Below are positions 51,493-62,700 of a stretch of DNA of 64,000 nt, piece by piece. This DNA is from Sphaerolaimus hirsutus (taxonomy: Eukaryota; Nematoda; Chromadorea; Monhysterida; Sphaerolaimidae). Position numbers and translations under genes: made by a program. The stretch lies in the NCBI GenBank assembly GCA_964036195.1, contig OZ038457.1:22533147-22597146 (forward strand). The letters are read 5' to 3'. The notes beneath the pieces were generated by a model. It searched no databases and had not been told where the DNA came from. It saw only the letters and a program-made list of their open reading frames with translations. Each line of letters begins with the position of its first letter. Position 1 is the first letter of the stretch.

Positions 51493-51879
51493 GTTGGTTT
51501 CGGTTGAATCTAGGGTTTCGGTTGAATCTAGGATATTCGGTGTCGTTATCGTTTCGGGGGGCGCTAAAATGATCAGAATACTTTTTTTATCGGAAATAAA
51601 AGTAAATGTTTGTTGCTTTTTTTGGGGGGGGGGGGGCGTTGATGTACTAAACACGCAAAATGTAGGCCGAATAAATTATTTTCGTGTTCTTTTCGATCAT
51701 CGGTCAGTGCATGTAAACATTTATGGGTACCGTACCGCAGTGCCTAGCCCCCTCCATTGTGTAGTATTTGAATTACTATAATCAAATACTACAATTGTTA
51801 ATACGCCCCCAATTTCGCAGTTGTGCGGGTGGCGCTAAAAGGTTATGGTGCTGTGTCCCGGCACGGTGCCACGCTGACT

Positions 51880-51985
51880 ATGGTGCTGCGTTTTGGCACC
51901 GTTCCAAGCCGACAATGGTGCTGCGTTTTGGCACCGTTCCAAGCCGACAATGGTGCTGCGTTTTGGCACCGTTCCAAGCTGTTTC
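51880..51985. repeat. 35-bp minisatellite, about three copies
   Basis: The unit gacaatggtgctgcgttttg plus gcaccgttccaagcc is repeated three times almost exactly, with a worn fourth copy upstream at about 51845. A period of 35 is not a multiple of three, so it is unlikely to be coding. Confidence 0.85.
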
Positions 51986-51992
51986 ACATCTG

Positions 51993-54900
51993 GCCTCGCT
52001 TGGTGTGGTGTTTATCTGGTGTGTGTTTTTAAGTATTCGTATGGGTGGCTTAGTTGGAGTGGTATTTTTACAATATTACCGCGGCGAGGGTTTTGTTTAA
52101 TTTGCTTATCGCACCTTTGTACTCTAGACGGTTGGCGTGATGGGAAAAATCTCGAAAATGGTAGAATTTAATCTGAAACTTACGTGTGAAATTGGGCACA
52201 AATAGCACAAATTTCTGTGCAGTAGGCAAAACTTAACAAAACCTAACGCGGTGTGACACGGTAAATCGGTAGCGTAAGCATTTGGAGAGTCCCCGCGTAG
52301 GGTTGAAGAAATCAACTTTTTCAAGCACATTGATTTTTGAAAAGAAATCCATCCTTTAATTGATCCTGTAACGATTTTTTTGAAATCAGATTTTCTAAAA
52401 TCAAAAAATCTGATTTCAATCCTTAAACCCGTGGGGGGGCGGTCCCCGCTTGCCCGCTTAACGGATCGCCATTTTCTGATATTTGTTGTCGTTTTTTTGC
52501 ATGTCGATCTGAAAGAACAAGGTAGAAAAGACCTGAGGTGGTCTTGTTCTGTGCAGATCGGCATTTTTGGTGAAATGTGCTTCTTTGAAATGTGCTGCGT
52601 TGAATATTTTTTAGATTGTTAATTATGATTCAAAGTTCCGTGAAGATCGTTTGGCGAAGCCTCATACTTTTAAGGATTTCCCAAACAGTTTTTGTAGTAT
52701 TTGTACGCAACATTTTACCCGCCCTGCCATGGGGAGTTATTGATGGGAGCAATTTTAACTCTCTCACTATGGGGAGATTTGTTCAGGGCTTATTCGTTGA
52801 TTTGCGTTATTATGAATAAATAATAATGATTATCTATAATAACTTTTCTTTATTTGTTTGGTGCACCGCACACTCAAAATTAAATTCTGAATATCAATAA
52901 ATCCGAATCCGAATAAGATCTCAAAAAATCAAAGTAGGTAGAAAGAATTCAAAATCGTCCGAACCGACCCAAATTATAGTAGTTTTCTAGTCTTACATAA
53001 AGGTGTACATAAAAAAAACGTCTTTCGCCCTTGCCAATTTTGAGTGTGCGGTGCGCCTTTGGTGCTCTGCATCTCATCACCTATTTACGAAACACACACA
53101 ATGTGATGTGTACTTGTAATTATGGCATCAAATAGTACAATTTTACGTTTTTTGATCACTTTTTAAGTCTAATATTAAATTTTTCATTATTGCAAACGTA
53201 TTGCATTTGCTAACCATTTTTATATACTCGGCGGACCGAAAAGTATGTGCACCCACCTACCATAATTTAATGAATAAAATCTTTTAATATTCCGTTTTTA
53301 CTAAGGAATAATTAATTATCATGACGAAAAATTTTTTGTTCATTATTCAGGTAGGTGTGTGATGTCCGCCGATTACCTTGTTTTGTTTCTCCCTCATTTC
53401 TTGTTTTATCTGTTCGAATCAATCGTTCTCAATCTGGCTCTTTTCATGTTCAGTTATTCTAATTTCTGAGCATAAACACAGCCAGACAACAAACCACCTC
53501 AGGCGTCAAACAATCTTATCAGTGAATATGTATTTATCACTGGATAAGGTTTGAGGCCTGGCCTCTTTACATCCTGGACAGTTTACATTCTTCCACAAAG
53601 CGACAGTTTACATCCTATGGCGCATTCTGTAGGAAATTGTGTTGTCTGTTGTGCGAACTTGAAGATTTTCATTTCGGTTTCAATTCATTTCCTACTTGCC
53701 ACACAAATCATTCCGGTGCATGCCAATAGCTTTGCGCCAATACCCATGCTGATTTTGTGCAGCCATGTATTTTTCATAAATTTTTCACATCTGTTGCATG
53801 ACCCTTGAATGTAAAGTGTGCGAAAAGCACGGGATGATACATTTTTTACATGATGTTAACAGGCGCGGTACTCTGGAATGTAAAGTGTCCAATCACAGAG
53901 AATGTGAACTGTCCAGGATGTGAAGTGACGCTAGCTAGCTCTAAGGTTTTACGATTAATAGACGTCAAGTCAACAAAATACAACCGAATGCAATGAAATT
54001 CGGTTTTAGAAAATCACTGGTAGAATGTTTTGTGCTGATGCGCTGTGTAATTTGCGAAAGTTTTTCGCAATTCATGTGCATATCTGTTGTGTTTTGTAAA
54101 AAAATGTCCCCCTTGCTTTTGAGATAAGCGTTCATAGCCTGTTGAACACGCACTTTACAATAAAATCTACCGTGTCTCATCTGAATAAAAAAAAAAATTT
54201 CTTTTTCTCTCATCACATTCACTCTGACCATAGGTTAATCGTGATTAACCTTTGTCACTTTATTGATCAGATTAATCAGATTACGGTAATAATATGGCGG
54301 GTAGCCGATCCGTATATTACATCGCAAGCATCACTGAAAATGTGTTCACATTCACTTTTTTGTCAACTTTAATTAGGCACTTTACGGGGAATCTTCAATT
54401 ATTGTAAATGTTCGAAAGTGGCTGCTGTTTTTTTCGTAATCCCGCAGCGGCGCGATTAAAGCGCCGCGCCCAGTCTGTGGGTAGTGATGTAAATAGCGCC
54501 AAAACTTTGGCGTATTGGCGCTGGCGCCATGAAGCTTTCACATCAATGGGTAAGAAGCGCCAAAACTTTGGCGCCATGCTTCATGCCTCCTTTTTTGCTT
54601 TTACATTGGGTATACTAGGCGCCTGCCGCCATTATTAGCGAGATTGCGGTGGCCATTAATTATATATGGCGCTGAAAGATTTCGAGCTGTGGTTGGCGCT
54701 ATTCTGTGGCGCCAACGCCAATTTTTCTGGCGTGCTCCCATCGCTAGCTTATAGCGTCGGGATCACATACAATAAATCTGTTGCTTTAAGTCGTATGTTC
54801 ACTTTTCATGTTACCGAAGACTTCCGGTGTTTTTAGTACGACTGGGGCATTCAAATACAAAAAGAAAATTTAGTGCGAGCAGCTGACTATTCTGCTGCGG

Positions 54901-55066
54901 CTCGTATGCAGTGCTTATAGTCTCAAATGGAGTGTATGGAGGTCTGTTTTTTTGAGGGTTTTTTTCTTTTGTATTGTCGTCTATTTGAGTTGTTTGACGT
55001 ATTCCTTTCGTTCAAAATGCCCATTAAGCTGTTTTGGCCAGGTGCCAATTGCTGTTTTTATTCCAG
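51993..55066. other. Stretch with MITEs and no recognised exon
   Basis: Contains the palindromic MITE at 53566-53925, ggcgccaaaactttggcg-type segments at 54484-54740 (a tagtgatg element) and A/T-rich sequence. An exon may be present but cannot be supported. Confidence 0.45.
53566..53925. mobile_element. Palindromic MITE with tacatcctggacagtttaca arms
   Basis: The left arm tttacatcctggacagttta and right arm tgaactgtccaggatgtgaa are inverse. Secondary inner arms are tttacattc / gaatgtaaa. About 360 bp, non-coding. Confidence 0.7.
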
Positions 55067-58000
55067 GAGAAGCATACGTCGACTGCGAAACGTCGACGCC
55101 GCCGTGAACGCAACCGAAATCGGGCAGAAAATCGACCCGCTCCAGGCCAACTCGATGGTATGTCGATTTTCATTTTTTTTTGTCATATGAGTCACGTCTA
55201 AACATTAGTGTGCCGGTAGTATTGTCATGGGCTTTTTTGATGCAATGATAGCATGGTCATGGGCCTTCAGTTTGGTTTGTTTTTGCCCTGTGATGAATTT
55301 TTAGATTTGATTTGATTTTGTAATTTAATCAGATGTTCAGATTAACTCTTTATTTCATTCAGATTAATGTCAAATGGTTTTGATACCTATTCAAAGCTTG
55401 CTGACGAGTAACACTACGCATTATTTTGCACATATTTCATGCCTGCACATAATCGCAAAAATTTTTTATACTGCAGCTTATTTTTGCGGCATGATTCAAC
55501 ACTTGAACGTCGTTCATCGACCCGTCAGCAAGCTTTAAAATGGGATGGGAACCAGTTGACATTTCGTGTCGTTGTCAACTAGTACACGCCATTTCACACA
55601 TTTCCCCACGCAAATGAAGCAGACACTCCCGCACTCGTGGACGACCTAGTTTCAACCGTACAACAGCTCCAAGTGGAGAGTCACGAGCCCGGACCCAGTC
55701 AGGATGAACAGCTTGAACAGAGCGAAAGTGATATTGAGTGTGAAAGTGAAGTTGATGCCCGGGTCGATGCCATGGATCAGGGTTGGTGAGGGTTGGGGTC
55801 ATGTCGATTTTTTTTTGTTTTCAGTGGGTATAAAAAATACTTTTTTCAACTGTCGTCTAAAATACATTTTAAAAGAAATACCTAGTGCATAAGCACCTAG
55901 TGTTTTTCAACAAACCTCAGCCAAAATGTTGTTTCGATGACTGCGAAACCACCAGCCATCCGTAGTTTGACAAAGGATGCGGTCTGAAATTGCAAAATCA
56001 GTGTAAACACTGGGAATGACGCTCACCAGCAGATATCCTATTGCTTTAGATAACGTAATTTTATCCTTCCCAACCCCAACAATTCCATCTCACTTTTACT
56101 AGCAACGCCCAAACTCAGTCCCTTCGCTCCACTCAGGCGCACTCGAAGCGACCGCGTCCAGTGTGGCTGCTAGCGATGTCATAGATGTGGCAGAGTGCCA
56201 AAATGAGTCGACGGTGTCCATTGAGTGCGCAAATGAAGCTGTCTCGCAGTCACCCCCCGCGCCTGTGGAAAGTGCCATTGAAGGTTGGTGGGGGAAGTGT
56301 TTTTGTTTGGTGTTTATTGGAGTTTTCGACTTCGTTTTGGTCGAACGGCGCCCTGGTGCCAGTGTCGTTCCTTATGAAGTGAATGTAGGGTGGGACGATA
56401 TATTGCATCGGATATCGACTATTTTTCATATTGAACATCGATATCGATATTGTTTCCTGAAATCATATCGATATTGTTTCCTGAAATCATATATCATATC
56501 ATGTTTTCGAAGTATCATATCGTCCCAACCTAGGGTTCAAACGGGATCCCGATCCCGGATCCCGTGAAATTCCGGGATTTAGCAGTCCCGATCCCGAAAC
56601 TTTTCAAATCCCGATCCCGATCCCGATAAACTCCAAAGTCCGGGATCCCGATCCCGGAAAAATTAGTGGAAATTATCAAAAGTGAAAGAACGACGTTTTT
56701 GCATGCAAAAATGTAAACGCAAACCCCCAGCGTTCATTTTATGCCACGATTCTGGCATCCAACAGTGTTTTTAGACCTTAATGAACAACTGTGGATGCCA
56801 AAACATTGGCCAAAATCTCTATCCAAAGACTCCAATCCCGATCCCGAAAAAATGCCAATCCCGATCCCGATCCCGTGACCCAAATCCCGGCCAATCCCGA
56901 TCCCGAAATCTCAAAAAACCAATCCCGATCCCGAAAAGTCAATCCCGTTTGAACCCTATCCCAACCCTAGTCAAATCTCATACAAAATTGTCAGTTGTTA
57001 TGTCAATCTCGCAGATGGCTCTGCAGAAACTTATCATTCTGTAGAATGCGGTTCCAGAGAAAATGAGATCGAAAGCAGCTCAGTTGAAGTTTTGACTAAT
57101 AATGAACTGCCGCAGCTGATTCGTGGGGAAGAAGTTTTTGACGAAAGCAGCTCAGTTGAAGTTTTGACTAATAATGAACTGCCGCAGCTGATTCGTGGGG
57201 AAGAAGTTTTTGACGAAAGCAGCTCAGTTGAAGTTTTGACTAATAATGAACTGCCGCAGCTGATTCGTGGGGAAGAAGTTTTTGAGGTAATTTTTATGTT
57301 ACTTATGGATTTTGTAACTGACATTTTTGCCACATTCTGACGATTTTCAAAGTGCGGAATAACTGGGCACATTTGTGGATCTTTTTTGTATTTTTCGAGC
57401 TTATTCGGTGCTGTGCGCTGTCCTATTTTGTGACTGAATGTATATTGATTTTCTGGTATTTTTCTGCGTTTTCATATAATTTCTAAACATATTACAGAGC
57501 GACACTGTCGTTTTGCCTTCAACTGTAACCCCAGAAACAGTTGAAAATGTCAGTGAGAGCAACATATCGGCACCTGCAGTCGTTTCAGAGTCCAGTGTTG
57601 GCGCTGTGCCAAGTTTTTTGTATCCCCAAGTGCCTCAGATTTCACAGGAAATTGAACAAGTGACAAATAGAGTTCTCAGCCAGGCAAAATCTGGTGGGTT
57701 TTAACTATAGTTTTGTGAGGCCAAACTTTGAAGGATATAAAATATCCAGACAGATCGTGTATTAAGCAATTTTTCGTTTTGAATAACCAAATATTTCTAT
57801 TTACCAAAGATTGGTTCAATCTTTGAAGTAAATATAAAAATATTGGAGCAAAAAGGTTATTTTCAATCAAATCGAACACAATTTTTCAAATCAAAAATGT
57901 CATAAAAACCTTCTTGGAGCAAAATGGACAAAATGAAATTGTTTTTATCTCCGCAGACATAAAAAGTAGCAGCAGCGCAATGTTGTTATCAGAACATCAT

Positions 58001-58435
58001 CTACGCCACTTTTACCTGAATGAACAGCTTGAAACTGTTGATGATTTTGTCGATGAGTTCTGCCAGGTTTGTGAAAATATGTGGTTTTTGAAAAGCTAGC
58101 GTTTTCTGACATTTACCGATTTGATGGAAAACGGTTTAGTTTGTCGGTAAAATGATCGGTAATGTTGCCATGCCGGAACGGTAGACGTGTGATACAGTAA
58201 ATTCAGACACCCTATATTCCCCCAAAAACATTTGAACGTGAATGTATCCATTTAATATTTCCATTATATCAACACATAGATGCCATTTTTCTTCAACTTT
58301 TTCAGCGCGAGCTACGTCCATCTGAAAGCGATCCATTTTTCGCGTGTGTTTCCGCCTATCGCAGTGCGTTACTGCAAATTCCGCTGTGCGAGGCGCAAAA
58401 ATCCGATTTCTTGTCAGAAATTGACGCTATTAATG
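55067..58435 (+). CDS. Acidic protein with basic patch, 24-aa triplication and BESS-like end (7 exons, 5' and 3' ends open)
   Basis: Exons 55067-55157, 55623-55781, 56137-56283, 57015-57286, 57498-57693, 57957-58066 and 58306-58435 join with agreeing phase and no stop. The first has a basic patch, KRRRRRERNRNR. The next are rich in Glu, Asp and Ser. The fourth holds three exact copies of a 24-residue unit (DESSSVEVLTNNEL...GEEVF). The last two give FYLNEQLETVDDFVDEFCQ and SDPFFACVSAYRSALLQIPL followed by CEAQKSDFLSEIDAI. The latter resembles the BESS motif of chromatin proteins that often also carry MADF. The first exon starts in phase 0, as the exon ending at 42609 would require, so this may be the tail of the histone-fold gene 12 kb upstream. 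The last exon may also read through past 58435 to a TGA at about 58580. Confidence 0.65.
55365..55585. mobile_element. Palindromic MITE, third copy of the 21085 family
   Basis: The arms tcaaagcttgctgacgag and gtcagcaagctttaaaatgg, with the outer right arm ccagttgacatttcgtgtcg, match the copies in the chloride-channel introns. It sits in the intron before the exon at 55623, very close to that acceptor. Confidence 0.7.
56396..56969. mobile_element. TAGGGTGGGACGATAT element hosting a second element
   Basis: The left end tagggtgggacgatat and the right end cgtcccaaccc-ta become adjacent inverse ends once the insert at 56531-56958 is removed. The body has tatcgatattgtttcctga twice. Flanking 8-mers do not match, so its own duplication has decayed or the ends are misplaced. 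It lies in an intron of the acidic-protein gene. Confidence 0.65.
56531..56958. mobile_element. hAT-like MITE of ggatcc-type repeats, TSD tcccaacc (uninterrupted copy)
   Basis: The ends tagggttcaaacgggat and atcccgtttgaacccta are flanked by exact tcccaacc at 56523-56530 and 56959-56966. At 428 bp it is the uninterrupted relative of 11785-14928. Its centre has aagtgaaagaacgacg exactly where the other copy carries the gag-only LTR element. Confidence 0.94.
57069..57284 (+). repeat. 72-bp tandem repeat, three copies, coding
   Basis: The unit, from gaaagcagctcagttgaagt to gaagaagtttttga, occurs three times with essentially no differences. It encodes 24 residues each time, so the reading frame is kept. 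It lies inside one exon of the acidic-protein gene. Near identity at the DNA level points to recent duplication. Confidence 0.93.
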
Positions 58436-58740
58436 GTACGGTTTGGACTGTCAGGAATGTGGAAGTGAAGAAAAGTGTTGGTTTTGAGAGATTTTTACGC
58501 TCAATTTTTCACTTGTATTTATTAAAATTGAGGATTTTTAACGCCATGCATACCATTTTGCATCTACCATACCACGTCTGAATCACACAATACGAAATAT
58601 TTTATTTTCATCATAGCATTACATTTTTCCATCGTAGATGCTACAATTCATCAAATGACTTTATTCATCAAAATATGGTAGCTGGTGTACAGAACCACTC
58701 AATTCCAGCAGTATAAATCTCTACCCCCCTCAACCCCGGT
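58436..58740. other. Region between the acidic-protein gene and the MULE transposon
   Basis: Contains a short MITE-like pair (taccataccacgtctgaat near 58567; gtagctggtgtacagaacc near 58678) with A/T-rich sequence between. The left edge of the GC-rich transposon end starts at about 58747. Confidence 0.5.
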
Positions 58741-58746
58741 ATGAGC

Positions 58747-58914
58747 CCATTGTGGCCGCGACGTTGTGGCCGCGGACGTTGTGGCCGCGCCGTTGTGGCC
58801 GCGGGACACGAAGGCCGCGGACACGAAGGCCGCGGGACACGATGGCCGCGGACACGAAGTCCGCGGACACGATGGCCGCGACCCCATTGTGGCCGCGGAC
58901 ACGATGGCCGCGCG
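58747..58914. repeat. Left terminal repeat of the MULE transposon (GC-rich tandem array)
   Basis: About 168 bp of short tandem units around ggccgcg-gacacgatggccg with variants gacgttgtggccgcg and gacacgaaggccgcg. The inner 60-odd bases reappear exactly in reverse at 63937-64000. GC content is far above the surroundings. Confidence 0.85.
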
Positions 58915-59514
58915 TACATATTTACATAACAGATGCCACTGGCATCTGTTTTTTTCATTGTTTGTTTTTCAGATGCTCTCGAGTGCATGTAGGTGTGTTG
59001 TGTGCGTGCGTGCGTTGAACTTTGCGCTTACGTGTCACTTTATATTTGTTATACAAAGCATTTCATCAATACGCAATTTGTATAGGGTTATATGTATGGA
59101 AAACAGTTATATGTAAACAACGTTTAAGTAATTATATGGTACATATGACCTGGAATACGTTTATACTCTACAGTGGTAATACACTCACAATAATGGTGCC
59201 ACAAAATATTAATACATAAACGTTAAACTGCATAACAATAATCAACTTGAGGCAAAATATTGCATTTGATTATAAGAGGGATAATTATAAATAAGCCTAT
59301 ATCCAGTGTCAAACTATGTTACCATGTGAACAGTTCATGTGTTACAGAGTTGTTAAAAGTACTGAACTTTTTCAAAAGTAAATGTAAACATAAAGTATTT
59401 TTATTTTTACTTACAATGTGTACAGAAAACAAATTTTGAGTGGAATTATCTAAATAAATAAAAAATTATGAAAAAATAAATATAAATGTAGTTTAAATGG
59501 ATACTACCGTATTA

Positions 59515-59624
59515 CCTCGAAATACCCCCATGGGGGTTTATTATTTCGCCAGCAAAATTTGAGGGGGGGTTAATTCGAGGGGGGGGTTTATTCAAGGGGG
59601 GGGATAATTCGAGGTAATACGGTA
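59515..59624. mobile_element. Short MITE with TA-CCGTATTACCTCGAA ends
   Basis: 110 bp from taccgtattacctcgaa to ttcgaggtaatacggta, both ends exact inverses with TA at the borders. The most compact member of the C-run family in this window. It lies inside the MULE transposon, downstream of the transposase stop. Confidence 0.85.
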
Positions 59625-59738
59625 CATTCAATCTATAATTTGAAAACTATAACTCAATAAAAAAACTGGTTATAAAAAAATTCAAATAAAACTCAATCAA
59701 AAAATGTCTCAAAAAATGTCATAAAATATTTTCCTTCT

Positions 59739-62700
59739 TTACAATTTATGACCTTTGAAATTGTAACTAGTTGCAATAGCTTTCAAATACTGTACATTAC
59801 TCCTATCATCCTGTCCATAATTAAGCACCAAATGAGTCAGCTTATTAGTTATACTACCATAAAATGGACACTTCTTTCTGGGCTTTTCTCCCATTTCATA
59901 CCTACTCATGTCAGTGTCATTGCTTTTTTGAACATCAGTCAGTGTCTTCAGCAATGTCCAAATGGAGGGGTGACTGCCATTCAGCTTCTGATTCAGCACA
60001 CGATGCCAGGCCTCGACCTCGTTGTTGGAGCGTGGCAAGCCCTGCATTTGAATAGGATAGGATCTAGATTTCAATTTTGGGCCCAATTTCGGGCCGCGGT
60101 CCGCATTGAAAAATATGAAACATTTTACTTATTACCCATATATTTTCTCAAAATCACCCATTTTTGTTAATTATAGTACAATTACCTAATTCAATTTATC
60201 TACCTGAACAACGCGCAGATACTGGTTCCACCAGTTGTGCTCAAAGAGCGGTTTGCGCCGACGCGCACCAGTGCGAAGCCCGATGTAGTTTTCCTCGAAC
60301 CAGTGTGCATACGCCATCAATGGCCTGAGCGAATGTTTTTTACTGTACTTTTTAAATTACATTAACTGTATTTTGCTAATTTTTTTTGGCATTTTTCACA
60401 TTTTTGAATTTTATGAGGACCCCAAAAATGGTCCTAACTCAAATTTGAAAAATTTGTAGATAGGTACTTTTAGAAACAAACACTTCATTTACACATAAAA
60501 GTTAATACCTGCATTCAGGCAGCTCGCCCATCAGATCATCCCACGCCTCAAGTAAATACTCTACAGGAACAAAAGCTGTGGCGGGAATGCACCGAGCCCA
60601 GTGGTTGAGCTCACCATCGTTAGTGAGCATTGTCTTGAAAGGGGTGCCATCATCGTCGCGCAGTTCCTTCGTTTTCAGGAAAATATTTTTCACAATTAAA
60701 AATCCAATTTTATCAATTTTAAAAAGATCATTCAAAAATAACATACACCAATTTTTTTCTGCCCATTCTGCTGTAGGTGGAAAAAACAGCCACTGCAATC
60801 AATCAAATCGCCAAAAACCTTGGGACAGTCCCAAGTCCTGTCAAATGTAAAGTCAAGTGTCAAATGCCATGTAAAATGTCAATCAAAACTAAAATTGCTG
60901 AAATTATGTCACTTTGCATGGCATGAGAATTGACAAATTTGCAAGACAGTTGACACTTGACTTTACACTTTACAGGGCTTGGGACTGGCACCTGCTGGAC
61001 GGCATTGAATGCGCTGTACTCAAAGTCCATCATGATGGACTTTGGCTGCCAACACGCCAAACCACTCGACATTTCCACCGCATTCTTCACTTCCGTGAAG
61101 AACTCGCGATACTTCACCGTAGTCTTCCCAGTTAACAGCCCAAAAGCCAGCGGGAAATTTTGGTCCTAAGAAATGATGAAAAATGATATATTTATGTTTA
61201 ATTTTTTAATTAATGTTACTAATAAATTGACTCACAAAATAAGTGCCATGGATCGTGTAAAGCTGTGCACTTTCATTCTGGTTGCGGAAAATGTTTGGCA
61301 CACAATCAAATGTGCCATCGACCTTCAAATCCATGGTATTTCCCAATATCGACAAATTTCTCTTTGTTGAAAAAATGAACATTCTGTTTGTGCTGTTAGC
61401 ACCACTATCGTACTGCAACCAATTCTCACTTTGACCGGGCTCCCTCTCATACAAAGTGTACATCTCAGGGAGGTCACCCAGCTCAGATAATTTGTGAGGT
61501 TTGGGATGCTTTATCCCCGTTGCATCCCTCCTGCAAAAACAACAGCAATTTTTTTTTGAAAATAATCAAAATTTGATACTTTTCAATGAAAAATATATAA
61601 CGGAACACATACCAGAACACAAATACACTAGTAATTAGTGTTCTGAACACCAACCCGGAATTTTTTATTTCGATTCCGGGTCCAATTTCGGGTCGCGGTC
61701 CGGGTTAAAAATGTGAAAAAAAATCATAAAGTTCATCCCGGAACGCGACCCGAAACTGTACCCGGAATCGAAATAAAAAATTCCGGGTTGATGTTCAGAA
61801 CACTAGTAATTAGTGCTCTGAACACCAACCCGGAATTTTTTATTTCGATTCCGGGTCCAATTTCGGGTCGCGGTCCGGGTTAAAAATGTGAAAAAAAAAT
61901 CATAAAGTTCATCCCGGAACGCGACCCGAAACTGTACCCGGAATCGAAATAAAAAATTCCGGGTTGATGTTCAGAACACTAGTAATTAGTGCTCTGAACA
62001 CCAACCCGGAATTTTTTATTTCGATTCCGGGTCCAATTTCGGGTCGCGGTCCGGGTTAAAAATGTGAAAAAAAAATCATAAATTTCATCCCGGAACGCGA
62101 CCCGAAACTGTACCCGGAATCGAAATAAAAAATTCCGGGTTGGTGTTCAGAGCACTAATTACTAGTGTTCTGAACATCAACCCGGAATTTTTTATTTCCG
62201 TTCCGGGTCCAATTTCGGGTCGCGGTCCGGGTTAAAAATGTGAAAAAAAATCATAAAGTTCATCCCGGAACGCGACCCGAAACTGTACCCGGAATCGAAA
62301 TAAAAAATTCCGGGTTGATGTTCAGAACACTAGTAATTAGTGCTCTGAACACCAACCCGGAATTTTTTATTTCGATTCCGGGTGCAATTTCGGGTCGCGG
62401 TCCGGGTTAAAAATGTGAAGAAAAAAATCATAAATTTCATCCCGGAACGCGACCCGAAATTGGACCCGGAATCGAAATAAAAAATTCCGGGTTGATGTTC
62501 AGAACACTAGTAATTAGTGCTCTGAACACCAACCCGGAATTTTTTATTTCGATTCCGGGTCCAATTTCGGGTCGCGGTCCGGGTTAAAAATGTGAAAAAA
62601 ATTCATAAATTTCATCCCGGAACGCGACCCGAAATTGGACCCGGAATCGAAATAAAAAATTCCGGGTTGATGTTCAGAACACTAGTAATTAGTGCTCTGA

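Noticed and set aside
58752..59018. Long Arg/Pro-rich open frames on both strands across the GC-rich repeat
   Set aside because: They result from the tandem ggccgcg units, which leave several frames open. They contain no domain and overlap a transposon terminus.
60992..60997. Direct splice from exon 4 of the transposase to the acceptor at 60793-60795
   Set aside because: The phases do not agree and the expected residues before GCFFH would be lost. The acceptor at 60819-60820 gives a phase-0 join and the full motif.
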